Below are positions 46,203 to 58,266 of a stretch of 64,000 nt of DNA, piece after piece (the first letter of the stretch is position 1; the number at the start of each line of letters is the position of its first letter). The notes under the pieces were generated by a model. The model was not told where the DNA came from. It was given only the letters and a program-made list of their open reading frames with translations, and did not search any database. The stretch is from Isoetes taiwanensis (lineage: Eukaryota > Streptophyta > Lycopodiopsida > Isoetales > Isoetaceae): assembly GCA_021234155.1 (NCBI GenBank), contig JAJEKV010000041.1:3834829-3898828 (forward strand). The letters run 5' to 3'. Both the position numbers and the translations under genes were made by a program.

Positions 46203-46410
46203 TCAGACAGAAGGTGGTGTTTGCCACTCTAAAATAGTGCTGACTTTTTCGGGATCCATAGAAACTCTACGAGGGGTGATATGATAGCCAAGAAACTCCA
46301 TGTGCAGTATTCTGATAGAACTAACACTTTTTGAGTTTGGCATATAACCCATGTTCACGAAGCTTCTGGAGGACCTGTCAAACATGCCTCTCATGTTCTT
46401 CAAGAATCTG
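46203..46410 (-). mobile_element. Ty3/gypsy reverse transcriptase scrap
   Basis: On the minus strand this reads EFLGYHITPRRVSMDPEKVS, the conserved gypsy 'EFLGH-VS--GV--DPEKV' block between reverse transcriptase and RNase H. It is a small broken fragment next to the LINE 5' end, with no LTRs. Confidence 0.75.
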
Positions 46411-46435
46411 AGAATAAATAAGAACTAGAAACGTG

Positions 46436-46456
46436 TGCCCGGCGATGCCGGGCATT
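46436..46456. repeat. Short perfect hairpin
   Basis: TGCCCGGC-GAT-GCCGGGCA, a 9-bp stem with 1-bp overlap at the loop, lies in AT-rich DNA and is followed by 'ttagtcg'. It resembles a Helitron 3' hairpin, but the CTRR terminus is not exact. Confidence 0.5.
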
Positions 46457-46459
46457 AGT

Positions 46460-47575
46460 CGTGGACGTGTGGGATGGGTAGATAACAGAGTTTGTAGATG
46501 GAATACAATGGTGTAGAGGTAATAGCTTATGTATCTTTATGGATGTGCTCGTGATGATTATGCATTATGCCGATAGTTCCAAGTTTCCAAAAGATGGGTA
46601 TAATTTTTGAAAACATTTGTATAAAATTTATAGAAAATTCAAAGGTTAGGAGAAGGCATGAATTCTATATGGGTTTGTGAACCTGGGATGATAATAACGA
46701 TACCTACATTTTTATTGACCATGTATTCATTCCTGTTTATGTTCCTACCAAACTTAATCTTGGTGCTTTACGAAGAAAGTACAACAATTTCAAATATTTA
46801 CTTCATGAGATTTGAGAATTGTAATGTAAACTAACAGTTATAAATTGGTACTGGGTTTGTTAACATGGTGATGACTTGTTTTATCTACACTACTGTGTTT
46901 AGAACTTGCATTTTTATTACGATTGTAATAAAAAGGTTGGTTTTATCCTATATTTCTCTAACAGAAACGACGTTCCTATTTTATTAACACCTTAAGATCC
47001 TTGAAGATATGATGGCCATCCGTGCATTCCTACAAACCAACCAAATCGAGCAGTTCCAGCTCAATAGATTTCAAAGCAGTTCTTGTGTGCAACTGCCAAA
47101 TATCTCAAAGATCTCAAAGCAATTCCTATGCAATGCACACTGTCAAAATATATACATAAAATACCTTATAAAATTTATGCGCATCAAAGCTTAATCAATC
47201 AAGTAACTGTAACAAAAGTTAGGTGCCCAAACTAATCCACGATGGTGCAGTAGTAAACTAAGGTCACATGTATGAGGGTTGATCTGTTCAGATTTTTTGG
47301 TTGCTTAAAAACGCTCCATCTTATCCTTTAACTTCACCTTTTTGCTTCTGTTAAATCTTTAGAATCTTTTGGTTGTCTTGAACCCTCATCTACACTTTAT
47401 GCACTAATAAAAGTGTTGTTTCAACATTAACACCTTATGATCAATCTATGAACATCCAAACTCCTAGATAAACCATCCCAATAAAACTAACCATAAATAA
47501 CACAGTGAAGCTCAACATTGATTGGGTATTCTTGGAATGCACACTGCTAAAAATAAAAATATCTGCAGAAAATTT
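46460..47575. other. No recognisable gene
   Basis: AT-rich sequence without supported features. Confidence 0.4.
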
Positions 47576-47578
47576 GTT

Positions 47579-49890
47579 ATTTTGAACTAAATTAATATGC
47601 ACATCTAATACGTGCAATTATGGTGGAGATTATAGTGCAAAGTAAATTCAAGCAGAGAATGCTAGCTAGTTGTTTATTGCACGCAAAATTCTGCACATGT
47701 GCAACATTCTGAAATCTAAGTTCCAGTCCGAGTGAATGCAGTTCCTGCCGTTATAATAACATGTTCTAACCTTGTTAATTAGCAAACATATCATTCAGAA
47801 TCTAGATTGACATGTATCTATTAGGACAATGGGAGAATAGCAAAATGCTAAGCCTTCATAATTATTCCCTAACACAAGAACAATATTTATAAAAACACAT
47901 CTTGCAAAGCTCATTTTATCACTATGCTTTAGAAACATAGAGGATTAGGTCCGTTCAAGTTGCTGCTCTTCCTGCAAGAAGTACGTGCAAATAGAAAAAT
48001 GCAGGAAAAAAAAAGAGAGGAATGGGAAATGACCTTTATATTGCTCAAGAGCTATTCAGTGATCACAAAATTAGCCTCCTATAAAGTGAAGTCGAAATTG
48101 TTGCTACAGATTTACCTAATACATCAGAACCTTTACACATCTTGATCTGTTTCTGTTTCATGCCATATCACTCTTCTCCTTAGCAACATGTTGTATTCTC
48201 TGGATCAAATTATAGCCTCCATGATTGCTTAATAGCCAAAGAGTGAGAAAATAACTGATGCCGCTTAGCAGCCATAAGGCCACAATGTACAGGTGTGGCA
48301 AAATAAACAATTGAAACAGAGCAAAAAATCCAATTTAAGCAGAAGTTCTACCAGATGGGCAAAAGAAAAGCTGTAGTGTAGCAGACATGTTTGAGAAGCA
48401 GAAAGTGTGAGATATGGAGCATACAGTGGTTTGCTGGTATGCATCGTGATAATAGCTTATAATCCTCTTTAAGAAGCTTCGGCTCTGCATGCAGAGTAAA
48501 GAAATAATGGATGCCCAAAAGAATGCCATGGCTACATTTGCCTACTATAAAACCTGAAGATCGGCATCTCATGGTCCTTACCTGAGAGCAAACACGACTC
48601 TCATATTGATGCTGGAAGGAAGAGAATGTACCAGATGTCAAGAACGTTGCCCTTTTTGTTAGGGATAATACTCTCTACCAGGCCATTCCACTGCCAAATT
48701 TCCTTTATTTTCTTCTTGGACTGCTCTTCACGTACATTTGATAATAAGCAACTAAACATTATTTTGAACTAAATTAATATGCACATCTAATACATGCAAT
48801 TATGGTGGAGATTATAGTGCAAAGTAAATTCTCATAGATTATTGCAAGCAAAATTTCTGCACATGTGCAACATTCTGAAATCTAAGTTTCAGTCCGAGTG
48901 AATGCAGTTCCTGCCTTTATAGTAACATGTTCTAACCTTGTTGATTAGCAAACATGTCATTCAGAATCTAGATTGACATGTATCTATTAGGACATTGAGA
49001 GAATAGCAAAATGCTAAGCCTTCACAATTATTCCCTAACATACGAACAGTATTTATAAAAACAGACCTTGCAGGCTCATTTTATCACTATGCTTTAGAAA
49101 CATAGAGGATTAGGTCCGTTCAAGTAGCTGCATGTAGGGGGGGAAAAAGAAGAAGAGAGGAATGGGAAATGTCCTTTACATTGCTCAAGACCTACTCAGT
49201 GATCACAAATTTAGCCTCCTATAAAGTAAAGCCGAAATATTGCCACAGATTTACCTAATACATCAGAACCTTTACACATCATGATCTGTTCCTGTTTCAT
49301 GCCATATCACTCTTCTCCTTAGCAACATGTTGTATTCTCCGGATCAAATTATAGCCTCCACGATTCCTTAATAGCCAAAGAGTGAGAAAATAACTGATGC
49401 CGCTTAGCAGCCATAAGGCCATAATGTACAAGTGTGGCAAAATAAACAATTTAAACATAGCAGACAATCCAATTTAAGAAGAAGTTCTACCAGATGGGCA
49501 AAAGAAAAGATGTAGCAAACACGTTCGAGAAGCAGAAAGTGCGAGATATGGAGCATACACTGGTTCACTGGTGTGCATCATGATGATTGCATATAATCCT
49601 CTTTCAGAAGCTTCGGCTTTGCATGCAGGGTAAAGAATTAGTGGATGCCCAAAAAAGTGACATGGCTATATTTGCCCACTGCAAAACCTGAAGATCGGCA
49701 TCTCAGGGTCCTTACCTGAGAGCAAATGCGACTCTCATATTGATGCTGGAAGGAAGAAAATGTACCAGATGTCAAGAACATTGATCTTTTGTTAGGGATA
49801 ATGCTCTCTACCAGGCCATTACCGCTGCCAGATTTCCTTCATTTTCTTCTTGGACTGCTCTTCACATACATTTGATAATAAGCAACTAAA
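47579..49890. repeat. 1.18-kb direct tandem duplication
   Basis: Copy 1 (47,579-48,760) and copy 2 (48,761-49,890) share their full length, starting 'attttgaactaaattaatat' and ending 'ttgataataagcaactaaa'. They differ by scattered substitutions and small indels, so the duplication is older than the others here. No convincing ORF, domain or LTR-type termini are visible. The unit abuts the gypsy fossil at about 49,900. Confidence 0.88.
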
Positions 49891-49904
49891 GCTTTGGCAA
49901 TGCT

Positions 49905-51080
49905 TTAGCGGATGACATAGATTTGGGAGGTACGGCCATCTCTATGAACCCTAATCCTCATATCCACATTGGCAAAGTGCAGGCGCCCAAGCAGCAAAAT
50001 GGCCTCGAAGGCCTTGTACCGAAGAATCTTTCCACCAGTTCGATGGGAATCCACAACACAACCCTTCTTGCAGTGGGTCAGAGCCACTGCAGTTGTTTTG
50101 TGCCCAAAGCATCTTCGATCAGCAGCGTCGTAGCCAAGACGCAAGGGGAAAACTCTGCCGCAATAGGGAGAGGGAACGCCGCATGCGGTGTAACTTGCGG
50201 CATTCCGGCACGATACCCAACACCTTACCATTTTAATAGATAAGATATCATCCAAATAGATGATAACAAAAATATCTAAGAACTCCTGGAAGACATCGTT
50301 GGCCATATACTGGAATATTACTGGAGCATTAATAAGCCAAAAAGGCATAACTGTGTACTCAAAATGGCCATACCGAGTATGAAATGCTATCTTCCACTCA
50401 TTACAGTAGGCACCCCGAAGATCAATCCTCGTAAAATAGCACGCACCCTGGAGCCGCTCCAACAACTCTGGAATTAGCGAAAGCGGATAGCGGTTCGGCA
50501 CTGTGATTTTGTTGAGGCCACAATAATATTGCCGAGGCGTAGAGAATCATCCTTCTTTTTGACAAAGAATACGGATGCTCTAGCAGGGGATTGAGAATGT
50601 CTAATGAAGCCAGTAGCTAGATTCTCCTCAATATAATCTCGCAAAACCTTCAACTCAGCAGGAGATAGACTATATATCTGACCATATGGCGGCATTATCT
50701 CGGGCTGCAAATTAATAGGACAATCGTATGGACAACGCTCTGGGAGTTTGCTGGCCTTGACTTTGTCAAAAACATCAGAGAAATCACCGTATTTATTTGG
50801 AAGCATTGAAGTAGATTTTACCAGTGTAGAGCTAGCCAACGGATGAACCTGAATAGCAAATACTAAACTTGAATCTTGCCTTCTAGATCTAATGAACTCG
50901 TGAACAGAAATCTTTGAGATACGAGACGGAGGGCATGAAGAAGCCTCCACAGAAACAACAATTGAAGGATTTGAATATTGCAAAATATGGATAGGCCCCA
51001 CATGTGAAAGCAGCACAATCAATATGCCCTTGAATGCATCGGTTGATCCTGCTAGATATGCTCAGTGCATATCTATCCAT
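49905..51080 (-). mobile_element. Ty3/gypsy polymerase fossil
   Basis: On the minus strand, the N-terminal approach to reverse transcriptase (PNKYGDFSDVFDKVKASKLP, then LSPAELKVLRDYIEENLATG and [15 protein letters not shown]) is followed by [44 protein letters not shown] and the active-site block IIYLDDIL. This order is diagnostic of plant Ty3/gypsy. The piece is broken in several places, lacks most of RNase H and integrase, and has no visible LTRs. Confidence 0.9.
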
Positions 51081-51794
51081 TCTCGATTTGGGCTGGGTGA
51101 ATAATGCATACCTAGTTTCTTTCCTATGTTTCTAATATCTTCAATATGTCCACCACATCTTCCATGTTTGCATTGCCAGAGCATACAACAATTAGCAGGA
51201 AATACAATAATCGTGCCAATATATGTGTTCCGTACTTTAAATAGCTCAATGCAGACTAAATCTCAAATAGAACTCCCTGACAAGTATTGTAAACAAAGCC
51301 AATACGACATGGATATGATGTCCAAGCAAAAAACTAAGAACACAATTGAATGATCATACACAAGCAAAATTTGAGTGCATTCAGTCCTCGCCACACTCTG
51401 GTGATCTTCAATTTCCCACTCCAAGTCTTTCCTTGAAAAAAACCCTGATGGAGGTTCTTGAATATTGATAAGCCCGAGCCTCTAGAATCCACATCGAAGT
51501 TTTAGGTAACCTTTGGTGGAAAAGAATGCATGCAGTGGATTAAATCTTCTTGCCTCTTATAAAATTGCTCTTAATCTAAATGATATGCTTACCTCCAACT
51601 CCAGGTCCATGTAGTTTGGCTCCATCGCCAACAAAAAGATCGTGCAAATTTTTTTTTAGTTTGATCAACAAAGAGAAGACTTTAAATTTTGGTTGAAACA
51701 GATTGAAACTGGCAAATGTACCTGGTGACGTGCATGCCAATTCTGTTTGAAATGGCACTGTAACGGCTTGAAGGCATCATGTACAATATGGCAA

Positions 51795-51885
51795 AAATGT
51801 ATATGAAATGGTACCCTACAAAATGATGGATTATGCAGAAATGTGTGTGAAATGGTACCCTGCCCCATGATGGGTTATGCAGATG
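51795..51885. repeat. About 60-bp tandem duplication
   Basis: 'tgtatatgaaatggtaccct' with 'tgatggattatgcag' is followed by 'tgtgtgtgaaatggtaccct' with 'tgatgggttatgcag'. No other feature is recognised between 51,085 and 52,890. Confidence 0.65.
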
Positions 51886-52892
51886 GGGGATGTGTGGTGA
51901 CCGAGATGGGTATGGGCGAGGCATGGATTGGCCATCAGAGGCATCCAAGAAGACCATGCATGGGAGGTCATGTGAGATGACATCGGGGATGGGCGTGGAG
52001 GTGGCTGAATACAGGTGATCGGTTTAATCACCCCCAATATGGCCAGATTAACCACCTTGGGTGAGATATATGGACTCCCGTCGTAGTGCTTCAAGATTTG
52101 TCGGCTTAGAGACATTGCTTGCTATATTTCTTCCTCGAATTCTTTTGCAAGCAATCCACGTCTTCCAAAAGTATACCTTACAACTACCTGCAACCTCCAC
52201 ATAGCAGAAAGAAAATGCCTGGAAAAAAGTAGGCATGCCATAGTCAACATCCTATGCTTTCATAAACATTCCACAATTCACTTCGTATTGGGGAAGGGTA
52301 TTCTAGCCATGGTTTAGATTAACGTCCAATAATACCAAAGGTCATGGTCTAAGTATAGTATTGTATTCAAATTTGTATATTTTAGTGATATGAGCAGCTT
52401 ATTTGTTTTGGGTATGTTCTTTTTATTCTCGATTATTAGGTGAGCTTTTTTTCTTGATCATGCAATGGATCTTGGAATGCTAGGCTTTCATCCTAGGGAG
52501 GGATGTGTCTAGATCACTGAGGGATGTGGCTAGGTCATTGCCGAGTCTTGGTGGTATGGTTTGCTCAAGCTCACTATGTTCATGCTGGAAACATGGTTTT
52601 TTGAACCATTGTTACTTGCTTACATTTATTTCTTATAGTATATTTGTAACTATATGATGTGTATTGTCCAAGAAATATATTTGAGTCCTCTTTTTTGTAT
52701 CATTGTACTTGCACTGAAATTTTGAGTAAAAAATATAATAGCCTTTGATTTAGCATATAATATAAAATATTCCTCACATCAACGGCTCCAATTGAATAAT
52801 ATAAAAGAGCAATAAAATACACTTTCACATACATACACGATTCTAAATCTTACCCTGCCCTTCATTTTTTATATTCAAAAGCTTAAGAACAA

Positions 52893-52984
52893 ATTGTGGC
52901 AACTTTATTGATGGAACCAGGTGCGTACCGAATTCTTATTGTGGCAACTTTATTGATGGAACCAAGTGCGTACCGAATTCTTAG
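52893..52984. repeat. 45-bp tandem duplication
   Basis: 'attgtggcaactttattgat' plus 'ggaacca' and 'gtgcgtaccgaattctta' occurs twice in a row with one or two differences. Confidence 0.85.
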
Positions 52985-53262
52985 GAACTCTAGCATTCCA
53001 CCTGTTAAAATCAAGAATTTTCGACAGGGGAAAAAATTCCAGGAATTTAGCTAGGCAAAATCTGTAGGGTTCTTTATACTTTTTCGGATGAAATCTAGAT
53101 TTTCATAGACCCCTTCTGGCTAGCTTAGATTGTATAGGAAATATACTTTTTAGGTTTTTAGAGTTTGTCTCACTCTGGTGGAACCATTGTACAAGTTCCA
53201 CTGTATTTATCATGCAAAGAGGTTAACACGAGTCCATGAATAAAATCACAATTATTTATTAC

Positions 53263-53318
53263 AAGAAATTTATCGCGGCCGCCGTCGCGGACATTTCTCT
53301 TCATCGACTCATAGGAGT
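53263..53318. repeat. GC-rich hairpin element, copy 2
   Basis: ACAAGAAATTTATCGCGGC, then CGCC and GTCGCGGACATTTCTCTT, matches the element at 31,213 in both flanks but with a shortened stem. The sequence beyond the flanks differs between the two loci, consistent with a mobile or recurrent small unit. Confidence 0.7.
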
Positions 53319-53448
53319 TGAACTAATCTAAGGACACTTCATATTATAGTAACAAATTATCAACATGGCTTTCCAGTCATTAATGCATCTGCACTTTGTC
53401 GATGTATTGTTTCATTATTTAAATAGAAGCAATGAAAAGTTTTTTGCT

Positions 53449-53664
53449 TCACAAATCATCTGTTGATATAATCTTGTAACCATTCTCAAATTTTCTATCA
53501 TAAATTAAAGCATTATTGAAATTAGTTACTCTCCAAGGAGAATACGAGAAGGCAAGTCTCGAAAGAGCATTAGAATGACTAATGTAAAGGACAACTTCAT
53601 CCCATACTACAGGAGAACATGGATCCATAGGCCTGCAAGAACAAAGATCTGCGTTTTGTTTCAT
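53449..53664 (-). CDS. Unrecognised 71-residue ORF
   Basis: The frame contains CSCRPMDPCSPVVWDEVVLYI and LAFSYSPWRVTNFNNALIYD, a composition plausible for an exon of a real protein. No family is recognised and no splice partner was found. It could be a relic exon or chance. Confidence 0.25.
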   Translation of the reverse strand: MKQNADLCSCRPMDPCSPVVWDEVVLYISHSNALSRLAFSYSPWRVTNFNNALIYDRKFENGYKIISTDDL

Positions 53665-53821
53665 AATTTATGAGCAAAAAGGATAAAGTAATGCACCTTT
53701 GTTGAAAGCCAAACTTCCTTTTTAAATAGTCTTATAATGTGCTTTGGGATGCTCAAGCATCAATTTTGCTAAAACTTGAGCATAGGAAGTCTGTGTCATG
53801 GAGTCCACTTTCGGAGGCAAT

Positions 53822-54060
53822 ACATTTTTTGGCATAGGGAATCCTGAAGCTTTATACAGATGAACAAAAGCAGCTTGGATAATGGAGGAGGTTTTGCAAG
53901 CTACATTGCTGGACGGTGTTGGTAAGCCTGTCTATACAAGGACACAGTCTCACATTTTTGGCATAGGGAATCCTGAAGCTTTATACAGATGAACAAAAGC
54001 AGGCTGGATAATGGAGGAGATTTTGCAAGCTACATTGCTGGATGGTGTCGGTAAGCTTGG
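53822..54060. repeat. About 129-bp tandem duplication
   Basis: 'ttttggcatagggaatcctg' through 'tgcaagctacattgctgga' and 'ggtaagc' occurs twice with few changes. It is non-coding. Confidence 0.8.
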
Positions 54061-54471
54061 AATCAAGAAAGCAGATGAGATGTGCCACACTGAGGAAATG
54101 TCTGCGATATACATTAACATAGGTGATTTATATTGGATATCAGAGATCGATTGATTTGCTGATCATAAAGTTTGGTTAGAAGCAATTATAGCCTATTATA
54201 GGCCTAGATATCCTTCCCGTCCTATATTCAAGATCTTGCCAAGTGCCACCTTCCCCCAATCTGATGGCTCTAATTGCTTCTAACCATTTTCTTCTTATCT
54301 CTTAGATCTTGATATGCGGCCACCTTTCCCCAATCTGACAGCTCTACTTACTTCTAATTTCTCTCTTTATGATGTCCTCTCTTCCTATTTCTACGATCTT
54401 GCCACATGGCCACTTTCCCCAATATAATGGCTCTAATTGCTTCTAACCTAACTTTATGTAGGAAAAGGAGA

Positions 54472-54606
54472 AAAGGTGCCCCTGCAGGCCCTTACGTGGG
54501 GCTCGGGCATTGGCTAGCCCTAACGTGCTCTAAGGGCTTCGCGAGCCCATTAAGGCTCGCCACGTAAGGGCCTTAACTCACATAAGGGCCTGTAGGGTAT
54601 CCTTAT
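54472..54606. repeat. GC-rich fold-back element
   Basis: The left arm, GGTGCCCCTGCAGGCCCTTACGTG then GGGCTCG, is complementary to GGCTCGCCACGTAAGGGCC and TAAGGGCCTGTAGGGTATCC on the right. The right arm has a small internal insertion ('ttaactcaca'). The loop is about 40 bp with 'ggctagcc'. It is MITE-like in AT-rich surroundings, with no ORF. Confidence 0.7.
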
Positions 54607-54839
54607 CCCGAACAAAATTTGGTGATATGTGTAAGGAACTATCGAGGAGGGCAAGCACTGCTACTAAAGGAGTATATTGCAAAAACATTACTCAGTAATC
54701 TCACCAGATTGGTAAATATAGTCTGATGTCAGTGCCGAATATCCAAATTTGTAACAACGAAGAACATATTCACAGAGAAGAATTGCATTTAAAGCAAAGG
54801 GAGCTGCAAAACTGTTTTATAGCCAAGCGATCTTAGAGA

Positions 54840-55292
54840 TAAATGATATGGTCTATGGGGTATGGGATAAAGCCAGGAAAGGTTGAGGTCCATTGGATAA
54901 AGATTTTCTTGAAGGATCCATCCTTTTGGTGTGTTGGTTATCACTAGAGGTGCTAGTGTGTAACATTTGGTATTAGAATAGAATAGAATAGAATAGATCT
55001 TTTAGCGTCCACGAAGACCGATTGGCCTATGGGACCCAAACAAAAAGAGAGCAGCAAGCTTTCAATTCGTCGTGGGAGCATTAGTGTATTCCACATGCTT
55101 GAGCCAAGGTTGAATTCGTCGTGGGAACATTGGTGTGTTCCACATGCTTGAGGGTGGAGGGGAAGGAATTGATATGGTCTCTGGGATATCAGACAAAGCC
55201 TGGAAAGGTTGGGTCCAATTGGATAAAGGTTTTCTTGAAGGATCCACCCTTTTGGTGTGTTGGTAATCACTAGGGGTGCTAGTGCATAACAA
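54840..55292. repeat. Duplicated segment around a LINE 3' end
   Basis: A unit of about 120 bp ('tatggtctatggggtatggg' to 'aggtgctagtgtgtaac') occurs at 54,847-54,965 and, diverged, at 55,172-55,290. Between them lie the LINE end (54,973-55,060) and a 47-bp tandem duplication ('ttgaattcgtcgtgggaaca'). Confidence 0.75.
54973..55062 (-). mobile_element. LINE 3' end with TATTC tail
   Basis: On the minus strand 'gtcccataggccaatcggtc', 'ttcgtggacgctaaaagatc' and TATTC repeats form the family's 3' terminus, severely 5'-truncated. Confidence 0.75.
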
Positions 55293-55575
55293 TGAACATG
55301 CAAAACCAAAATTCTTCCTTCTACAACTGCAAGTAAAAAACAACAAGCCATAAGGTGTTCCGGCTATAAAAATCCAAAAAGAATTACATTTGGAACCGGA
55401 AAAAAAATTCGGGGAAGCCCTCTGCCTAGATTGTTTGGGCGGCCTAATTGGACATGCGGAAGTTGTGCATGTCTACGACCAAATTTGCGTCGAGGATTTC
55501 CTTTCGAGCCTGGGCTGGGGTTTTGTTTGAATTCCAAGAGGGCTTTCCTTTGGCAGAGTATTCTGCTTGCTTTAA

Positions 55576-55697
55576 GAATAGAATAGAATAGAATAGAATA
55601 GAATAGAATAGAATAGAATAGAATAGAATAGAATAGAATAGAATAGAATAGAATAGAATAGAATAGAATAGAATAGAATAGAATAGAATAGAATAGG
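55576..55697. repeat. GAATA pentanucleotide array
   Basis: About 24 perfect GAATA units (TATTC on the other strand). This is the same unit as the LINE tails at 55.0, 59.0 and 63.2 kb, but no LINE terminal motif adjoins it, so it may be an expanded orphan tail. Confidence 0.95.
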
Positions 55698-55699
55698 TG

Positions 55700-56260
55700 A
55701 GGTATGGTTGAAACTCGCAATGCACCCTAGGCTTAGGTATTTTGTTTTGTATTTTGGTTTAGATTTCTGCATCGATGGACGTGGTTTGAATCCATGCCTT
55801 TCTTGCTCACTAGGCAGATAGAACTGGTAGGAAACTGGAGGGAATAAACTAAAAGAAAGAAATATGGCAGTGGAAAAGCCTGTTTTCTTTTGATAGGGCT
55901 AGAATTACCTCGAAGCTTGCACCCTTATTTGCCTAGAATGCCACAAAGAAACATCAAAACAAATCAGGGGGATGTTCCAAAATTTTCTGTTGCTTTTGTA
56001 TCAAATATAATCTGGCGGCTAAATTTCCTCATACAAATTTTTGAGTGCTGATATGAGGGTTTATTCGTGCATTTTTTCCTTTATTATCTACCATCCTGAA
56101 CCGGATTGAGGTTATTTGTTTCTCTTAAAAATATATCAAGCTGAGCCCTCCAGATATGAAGGATGCCAAATTGAAATGGTTTCGAAACTCCATCCGTATT
56201 TTACTTGAGTAGAAATGCTTGCTGAACTTTCGAAAACAGACTCATGAGCAGGAATAGTTC
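55700..56260. other. No recognisable gene
   Basis: Short frames only. No domain or repeat is supported. Confidence 0.4.
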
Positions 56261-56263
56261 CAG

Positions 56264-56546
56264 ATACAGACTTCAACCTCTATATGAAGGTAAAGGTATG
56301 GCTCCCTTTATTGAATATATCTAGATTGAGTCGCAGACTTAACAACTTTGTTTGTTGGTCTTCCATAACAAGGCATTGCTACATAAGGAATTTAAGGCAG
56401 CCTTATCACTGATTATAATTTGAAGGTGTTGTTGTCCCTGCAGAGCACCCTGTTTGAAAAGTTCGCTCCTTATTTAGTATATACAGTTTTGATGTCTATT
56501 CGAATACCATGTTTGATGATGACATGCGAAGAGGAATGTCTAGTGG
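56264..56546 (+). pseudogene. ABCG (PDR) fragment, partial third copy
   Basis: This repeats the 5' part of the 57,568-57,840 segment ('cctctatatgaaggtaaagg' to 'gatgtctattcgaatacc') with about 5% differences. It ends at a coding-like DDMRRGMSSGQ, which matches the ABC signature region of plant PDR transporters (consensus GDEMRRGISGGQ). Homology breaks off exactly where the 3.1-kb duplication begins. Confidence 0.65.
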
Positions 56547-57567
56547 ACAACGCACTTGGCATCAAGCCGAAGTTCTTAACATTCTCATTCTAGTCAGAGC
56601 ATTGTACACCAGGGCAACAACACTGGAAAACAGGCTTAAATGGCAAAAACGAATTTAGTACCTTCAAGATCTTGCATGAATCCGGCAGTGCCATTTCAGG
56701 GACCGATTATCCTTATCAAATCCTTGTCATTTTCGCAGAGAAGCAATCTGTTCATGTTGGCGGCCATTTTGGCGCCACAGAAGCTATCCGCTAGGCCACA
56801 AAAAATAAAATTATTATGACCTATACTTATTCCATATGGAAGAATTCGTCCTTATAATTTTGTTAAAAAAACCCTTTAAGAAATGTAGCATGGCCATGCT
56901 ATTAAATTAAGGCCACGGGCTCTATTACCAAAGCCACCAGATTCCAAGAGAGGCCCTCTTTTTAAGTGTTGATATTTCTCCAAATATCTATGAAGCCAAC
57001 ATAATGCAAAAATTTTAAGCATTTAAAATGTACCATCTATAGTTAAGGCATTTGTTAACTCAAAAGGCTATCCGGCCATCTCAAGACCTACGCCTTTTTC
57101 CCTTACAAGCGCTTTACGTTATTGAGAAAATTGTAATTTTGACGAAACAAGACCTTAGGCCCATTTAAACATGTAAAATGATCCAAATTCATAGTTGCAA
57201 TTAGGAAAGAAGATACACAAATGGATTATTTTTGCCATGGAGAATCTAGCTGGAGCTTAGAACTGCTAGAATACTTGAGCAAGGGTTCAAATCTTCACAT
57301 CTTAGCCTTTTCAATTTCTCTAAGCTTTTGATTTTGCATAGGATAAATAGAATCTTGGTGTCTCCGCTATAGATATGGCTCCACTACAAGTAGTTTATGA
57401 TCCGTCTTACTTAATTATCTGTGGTCCTACGTCAAACTATGCATTTTGGCCCCCAAATGGAAATTTTTCAAACGAGTTTGCAAATTGGCACAACAAACTA
57501 GGCAAATGTTTGCCGAAATGGAAGGATTTCGTAGTGGATTGGAGCATTTCAACCTTTTTCTAGATCT

Positions 57568-58266
57568 TCGACCTCTATATGAAGGTAAAGATATGGCTCC
57601 CTTTGGTGAATATATCTAGATTTAGTCGCAAACTTAACAACTTTGTTTGTTGGTCTTTCATAACAGGGCATTGCTACAGAAGGGATTCAAGACAACCTTA
57701 TCACTGATTATAATTTAAAGGCGTTGTTGTCCCTGCAGAGCACCCTGTTTGAAAAGTTCACTCCTTATTTACTTATCTTGTATATGCAGCTTTGATGTCT
57801 ATTCGAATACCATGTTCGATGATGGCATGCGAAGAGGAAGAAACGTGTTACAACTGGCGAAGGGCAAATTGTTTATCAGGGACCTTATGAACATGTTGTG
57901 GAGTTTTTTGAAAGATGTGGATTCAAGTGTCCAAAAAGGGAGTAACTGATTTTTTATAAGAGATGAGATGCTTTTGCCATCTCTAAGTAGACTATAAACA
58001 CCTCTTAAATCACAATAAACTTGGATAAATTGCCTAGTAAGATTATGGTCACATGCTCCTCAATTCCCAATGACACGCTTGTAACTACTGAGATGACATC
58101 ATGGAAGGATCAAGAACAATATTGGGCTGACAGAAGGTGGCCTTATCGTTATGTGGATGTGAAAGAGTTTGTTGGAAGATTCAAAACATTCCATGTTGGC
58201 CGAAAGCTTGCAGAAGTCAAAGTACGCTTTTATTTCCTTGCAAAAACTGAAGTAGTGAGTTTATAG
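57568..58266 (+). pseudogene. PDR-type ABCG transporter, internally deleted
   Basis: The coding block at 57,812-57,960 reads FDDGMRRG then [16 protein letters not shown] and [15 protein letters not shown], then a -KGVTDFL end. After a presumed intron, 58,093-58,220 reads [20 protein letters not shown] and [20 protein letters not shown]. In intact PDR transporters about 70 residues (Walker B, H-loop) lie between RVTTGE and GQIVYQG. Here they are gone and the two halves are fused. The copy also carries a frame change near MRRG and a stop after DFL. PDR proteins export terpenoids, hormones and toxins across the plasma membrane. This one lacks ATPase parts and cannot work. The copy at 61,778-62,473 has the same deletion. 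Confidence 0.82.

Noticed and set aside
42368-46232. Dense GC-rich ORFs on both strands resembling bacterial DNA
   Set aside because: Motif order (endonuclease GDFNADM, reverse transcriptase, C-terminal zinc region, LINE 3' terminus) shows a decayed LINE. The plus-strand frames are shadows.
51040-51075. Resemblance to the 5' end of 18S rRNA ('ggttgatcctgctag...atatgctc')
   Set aside because: The match is under 25 bases and gapped, nothing after it looks ribosomal, and on the other strand it lies upstream of the gypsy coding region.
55364-55772. Long ORFs rich in SILFY repeats
   Set aside because: They are translations of the GAATA/TATTC array in different frames, not proteins.
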